Source: CAIZQW01 sp037133395
Lineage (GTDB): Bacteria > Verrucomicrobiota > Kiritimatiellia > RFP12 > UBA1067
Direction of reading: 5' to 3'
Length of the DNA stretch: 8,513 nt
NCBI GenBank assembly: GCA_037133395.1
Contig: JBAXOG010000191.1
Span: forward strand, 1 to 8,513
In this document: in pieces, positions 5,447-8,513 of the stretch
Layout: each line of letters begins with the position of its first letter
Position numbering within the stretch: the stretch's first letter is position 1
The notes under the pieces: model-generated
The model's input: only the letters and a program-made list of their open reading frames with translations
Database searches by the model: none
Told to the model about the DNA's origin: nothing
Program-made: the position numbers and the translations under genes

Positions 5447-7510
5447 TTAACCATTGTTCAGTATCTCTGACACAATTTTCCGCAGGTCACTGGCGATGTA
5501 GGGTTTGACAATGGCGCCTTTAAACCCGTACGCTGTAGGATTGATCATCACAAAATTATCGGCGTAGCCGCTGGTGACGATCGCTTTAACTTGGGGATCG
5601 AGCGCTTGAAGATCTTTAATGACTTCTTTGCCACCCGGCTCACCAGGAATTGTGAGATCTAAGATAACGAGATCGAAAAACGTGCCAGACGCTAATGCCT
5701 GTTTGTAGAGCGCGACGGCCTCCATTGCGCCAGAGGCGGTCGTGACGGAATATCCGCTACTTGTTAGCATTTTAGTGACAAGGTTGCAGATCATGTCTTC
5801 GTCGTCCATCACAAGGATTCTTGCGAATTGAGGTGCTGGAAGAATTTCTTTGACGGGTGGGTTGACTTCCACTGGCAACGAGGATAAAGAGGCGGGCAAA
5901 TAAATGGTAAAGACCGCACCTTTCCCCAACTCCGAAACAACACCGATATGCCCGCCATGTTTGGCGATGATCGACCAGACCGTGGTTAGACCCAACCCAC
6001 TACCAAAATGCTTCGTGGTAAAATAAGGATCGAAAATTTTACTAATCGTCTCTGGGGCTATGCCCTTGCCATCATCTTTTACAATGACCTTCACATATCT
6101 GCCCGGACTAATAACAGAAACAGCACCCGCCTCGAGGTCGGCGTTTTCCAGAGTAATATGCAGGTTGCCCCCGTTAGGCATAGCTTCGCAAGCATTGATT
6201 ACAAGGTTAGAAATGACTTGATGCATCTGCCCCTTGTCCGCATCTACTGGCCACAGGTCAGCAGCATGACGGTAAACAAGTTTTACGTTTCTGCCAGAAA
6301 GATCGAAACGCGCGGTCTCTTCGATCAAGGGACTTATATTAAACGTCTCCTTGATCGGCGAACCGCCCTTGGCAAAGGTTAGCAACTGTTTGGTCAGCCA
6401 TACGGCACGCGCCATGGATTTTTCGGCTACCACAAGAAAATCATAACTCGGATGATTTTTGGGCAGATCTTCTTTGGCAAAGGAGATATTTCCGTACAAC
6501 CCCTGGAGAATATTGTTGAAGTCATGAGCGATGCCACCTGCCAACGTGCCAATACTCTGAAGCTTATCTATCTTCTGGATTTCTTCCTCGGCGCGCTTAC
6601 GCTCGGTAATGTTGGTATCGAACCCCCGGTAGCCCAGCAAATTTTTATTCGTGTCTATGAAGGGTTGCCCCGTCGTGAGGAGCCACACGGTACGGCCATC
6701 TTTCGTCTGCGATACATTGACAAAGTTCGTGAACGATTCCTTCCGCTGGAAGACTGCAAGGGTATTTGCCTTAAACGCCGCTCGGCCGGATTCGGGATAA
6801 AGATCGTAAAAGTGTAACTGCCCAATCAATTCATCTGGGCGGTAACCTAGCACCTTTGCGACTACAGGGCTGACATACGTGTAGAGACCTTGTACGTCAA
6901 CATCCCAAAAGAAGGTACCGCTTTGCTCGGCAAGCCGTGCAAAGCGTTCTTCACTCTCCAGAAGATCCGACTCCACTTGCTTACGCGAAGTGATGTCAAT
7001 AAATGCAATGAGCATCGTCGATACACTGTTGGAATAATTAACGAGGGATACTGATACGTGAGCCCAGAATATCGAGCCATCGCTCTTCACCATTCGTAAT
7101 TCGCACTGTTGTAGTTCGACAGTTGTCGACAGTTGCTTCCGTAACAGGTAGAAGTTATCAATGTCATCTGTAAAAATAAACTTGGCGAGTGGCCATGCGT
7201 ACAACTCACTACGGATCACCTTAAGCAGGCTAACAGCAATCAGATTCATTTCCAGAATCACGCCCTTTTCGGTAACGGTGATATACCCCATTGGCGCCAA
7301 GTCATAGAGCTCGAAGTAACGCGTGCGTATGGCATCCAGTTCCGCCTGTGACCGACGTAATTCCTCGTTTTGCATTTCGAGCTGAACCTGATGTACGCAG
7401 AGTTCGTGAAGCATCAGTTGGATGGCATCGGGCGACAAAGGTTCGCTGTTCTTGGGCAACAAGGCGACTTTCTCTTCAGCTCGCTTTCTGAGTTCTTCAT
7501 TTTTTTTCAT
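5447..7510 (-). CDS. Soluble PAS-PAS hybrid histidine kinase with C-terminal receiver
   Basis: The 687-residue protein is modular. A coiled-coil leader (25-65, HELCVHQVQLEMQNEELRR) is followed by PAS domain 1 (about 66-175, ending in the ITSRKQVE linker), PAS domain 2 (about 186-303, ending in NITERKRAEEE), a dimerisation/phosphoacceptor domain with H329 in GGIAHDFNN, and an HATPase domain. That domain has an N box (N435, N439), DDGKGI (479-484), IFDPYFTTK (492-500) and GSGLGL (503-508). The receiver (563-685) has D569/D570, phosphoacceptor D618, T646 and K669, all intact. No membrane segment or signal peptide is present, so it senses a cytoplasmic cue through the PAS domains. No response regulator with an output domain lies nearby; phosphate probably passes to an unlinked phosphotransfer protein or is controlled by the attached receiver. 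GGAAG lies 10 bases before the ATG. The gene follows the DUF1080 gene at 69 bp and may share its transcript. Confidence 0.95.
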   Translation of the reverse strand: MKKNEELRKRAEEKVALLPKNSEPLSPDAIQLMLHELCVHQVQLEMQNEELRRSQAELDAIRTRYFELYDLAPMGYITVTEKGVILEMNLIAVSLLKVIRSELYAWPLAKFIFTDDIDNFYLLRKQLSTTVELQQCELRMVKSDGSIFWAHVSVSLVNYSNSVSTMLIAFIDITSRKQVESDLLESEERFARLAEQSGTFFWDVDVQGLYTYVSPVVAKVLGYRPDELIGQLHFYDLYPESGRAAFKANTLAVFQRKESFTNFVNVSQTKDGRTVWLLTTGQPFIDTNKNLLGYRGFDTNITERKRAEEEIQKIDKLQSIGTLAGGIAHDFNNILQGLYGNISFAKEDLPKNHPSYDFLVVAEKSMARAVWLTKQLLTFAKGGSPIKETFNISPLIEETARFDLSGRNVKLVYRHAADLWPVDADKGQMHQVISNLVINACEAMPNGGNLHITLENADLEAGAVSVISPGRYVKVIVKDDGKGIAPETISKIFDPYFTTKHFGSGLGLTTVWSIIAKHGGHIGVVSELGKGAVFTIYLPASLSSLPVEVNPPVKEILPAPQFARILVMDDEDMICNLVTKMLTSSGYSVTTASGAMEAVALYKQALASGTFFDLVILDLTIPGEPGGKEVIKDLQALDPQVKAIVTSGYADNFVMINPTAYGFKGAIVKPYIASDLRKIVSEILNNG

Positions 7511-7579
7511 AGATAGCTAGCTTCCAGTTACCGCACCTTGCGCATCGAATACCCTACCGTAATATGGCGCAAATCTACT

Positions 7580-8155
7580 TTATTTCTTTAATACAAGTGC
7601 CGTTAGCAAAATATTCTTGAAGAGAAACTGACCGCCCTGCGGCACTTCAGCCTGAAGACAGAGATGTCCCTTTGCAGGTTCGATGCCATCACGCGACCAA
7701 GCCTTCTCGCCATTGAATTCGAGTTCGGCTGTCTTGCCTTTGACCGTCAACTTGAAATGGTTCCATTGATCCTTCTTAAAGAGACTCGCGGCCTTGGTCT
7801 TATCCGCACCGCTAATCGCACCCTCCTGTCCTTTTCGCAGATTCACCTGATACTGTTTGGGCCATGGGGATTTGCCTTGAGGCAGCTCACATCGAATATA
7901 AATTCCCGAATCCCACATATTCGTATGAAGTTGCTTCCAATCACATTCCAAAATAAAGTCTGCGTACTGCTTCTCCGCTGCAAGGACTCCGTTACCGCTC
8001 TTGATGAGGATGGCACCCTCCACCACCTCCGCTTCGCACGTCATGACCTTCCAGCCCTTCAATGTCTTGCCGTCAAAAAGCGACACCGCTTCCTGTGCGT
8101 AAGCACTACAACCCAAAATAACAGACAACAGAACCGGATACATCAAACGCTTCAT
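7580..8155 (-). CDS. Secreted DUF1080 / 3-keto-disaccharide hydrolase-type protein
   Basis: The 191-residue product has a signal peptide (1-20) followed by one DUF1080 domain, a concanavalin-like beta-sandwich. Landmarks are SLFDGKTLKGW (25-35), FILECDWK (67-74), DSGIYIR (82-88), QYQVNL (101-106), WNHFKLTVKGKTAELEFNG (131-149) and LCLQAEVPQGGQFLFKNI (165-182). The signal ends in AYA-Q, a normal signal peptidase I site after residue 20, but ILGC (13-16) could also be a lipobox, making it a lipoprotein anchored at C16. The domain was long of unknown function and is now linked to hydrolysis of 3-keto-glycosides; that role is inherited from the family. AAGGGA lies 6 bases before the ATG. A 14-bp AT palindrome (8166-8179) sits just upstream of that site. 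The neighbours are a QueD-like fragment and the hybrid kinase. Confidence 0.9.
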   Translation of the reverse strand: MKRLMYPVLLSVILGCSAYAQEAVSLFDGKTLKGWKVMTCEAEVVEGAILIKSGNGVLAAEKQYADFILECDWKQLHTNMWDSGIYIRCELPQGKSPWPKQYQVNLRKGQEGAISGADKTKAASLFKKDQWNHFKLTVKGKTAELEFNGEKAWSRDGIEPAKGHLCLQAEVPQGGQFLFKNILLTALVLKK

Positions 8156-8224
8156 AAGAATCCCTTTATTAATTAATAATGTTTATAGTTTACCGAAAAG
8201 CTTGTCACATATACATCTTTTTTA

Positions 8225-8461
8225 TTACTCCGCGGAATAACGGGCGTAGGACTCGGGGGTCTCGTAAAGATAGACAGACTGGATCTGCAGATGTGGCTTC
8301 AATTCCTGGAAGATGTAACGCGCCAAATTTTCAGCCGTTGTCTTGAAGGGCAATGCCACGCAACGCAATGCATATTTCACAAGCGTTGCAGCGATGTCGC
8401 ATTCCATATCGTTCGTTTGATCATAGATGAAGGCATGGTCGAAACGTGAAAGAATGACCAT
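8225..8461 (-). pseudogene. QueD/PTPS-like C-terminal half, 5'-truncated or frameshifted
   Basis: The 78-residue frame matches the second half of 6-pyruvoyl-tetrahydropterin synthase / 6-carboxy-tetrahydropterin synthase (QueD, queuosine precursor pathway). RFDHAF (6-11) carries the catalytic Asp8-His9 pair, PFKTTAENLARYIFQEL (38-54) is the conserved helix start, and YETPESYARY (66-75) holds the substrate-binding Glu67. Full proteins have about 120 residues; the HxH zinc ligands and catalytic Cys lie in the missing N-terminal half. Directly before the ATG at 8461 the same frame reads TGA, and a TAA lies 11 codons further up, so the frame cannot extend. A different frame upstream (ending LETAVIE near 8463) would fit the expected helix if joined by a small shift. 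It could be a decayed gene, a sequencing indel or, less likely, a short natural protein. Confidence 0.7.
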
Positions 8462-8513
8462 TCAATTACCGCTGTTTCCAGCATTGCCATTTTAGGGGCG
8501 CCACGTTGTTGCT

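Noticed and set aside
7116..7135. Perfect tandem duplication of a 10-bp unit (TCGACAGTTG) inside the kinase gene
   Set aside because: It encodes part of PAS domain 1 (LSTTVELQQ) and the frame stays intact on both sides; there is no sign of a frameshift or of function.
7538..7572. TTGCGC / GCGCAA inverted repeat between the DUF1080 and kinase genes
   Set aside because: The 6-bp arms have a 23-base loop and no T-run; too weak for a terminator or operator call.
7664..8176. 170-codon open frame on the plus strand opposite the DUF1080 gene
   Set aside because: The minus-strand frame has a signal peptide and all DUF1080 motifs; the plus-strand frame has none.

Overview
The window looks like part of a chromosome from the PVC superphylum, most likely the Kiritimatiellota, Lentisphaerota or Verrucomicrobiota. 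This is inferred from the gene mix: a Tat-signal Gfo/Idh/MocA oxidoreductase, a second Gfo/Idh/MocA oxidoreductase, a secreted DUF1080 (3-keto-glycoside hydrolase type) protein and an orphan PAS-PAS hybrid kinase. Short tandem repeats and a structured palindromic repeat lie between the genes. I see no plasmid, phage or transposase gene. No single marker fixes the phylum.

All protein genes are on the minus strand, and one tRNA is on the plus strand. In minus-strand transcription order (high to low coordinates) they are: a 5'-truncated QueD/PTPS-like reading frame (8225-8461); a DUF1080 secreted protein (7580-8155); a soluble hybrid sensor kinase (5447-7510); an M29 aminopeptidase (4144-5244); a cytoplasmic Gfo/Idh/MocA oxidoreductase (2789-3919); two similar single-pass membrane proteins with coiled coils (2403-2741 and 1991-2368); a TetR-family regulator (1016-1618); and a Tat-exported Gfo/Idh/MocA oxidoreductase that runs off the left edge (1-981). 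A complete tRNA-Pro(UGG) at 5312-5388, with its own sigma70-type promoter and a strong terminator, sits between the aminopeptidase and the kinase.

The best regulatory signal is at the left. The TetR gene has a near-consensus promoter whose 18-bp spacer is filled by a perfect inverted repeat. The same half-sites (CATACT-N4-AGTATG) occur again in the 34-bp gap between tetR and the Tat oxidoreductase, in almost the same register to a -10-like hexamer. This predicts an autoregulated repressor that also controls the exported oxidoreductase. The promoter geometry suggests leaderless or nearly leaderless transcripts.

The intergenic DNA is also structured. A cloverleaf-like repeat (1741-1803) has two hairpins with complementary loops. 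A 224-bp gap before the second oxidoreductase carries two short tandem arrays, a promoter candidate and a GTATAC-centred palindrome. The two oxidoreductases and the DUF1080 protein together suggest handling of keto-sugars or glycosides. That is inference from families, because the genes are not one tight operon.
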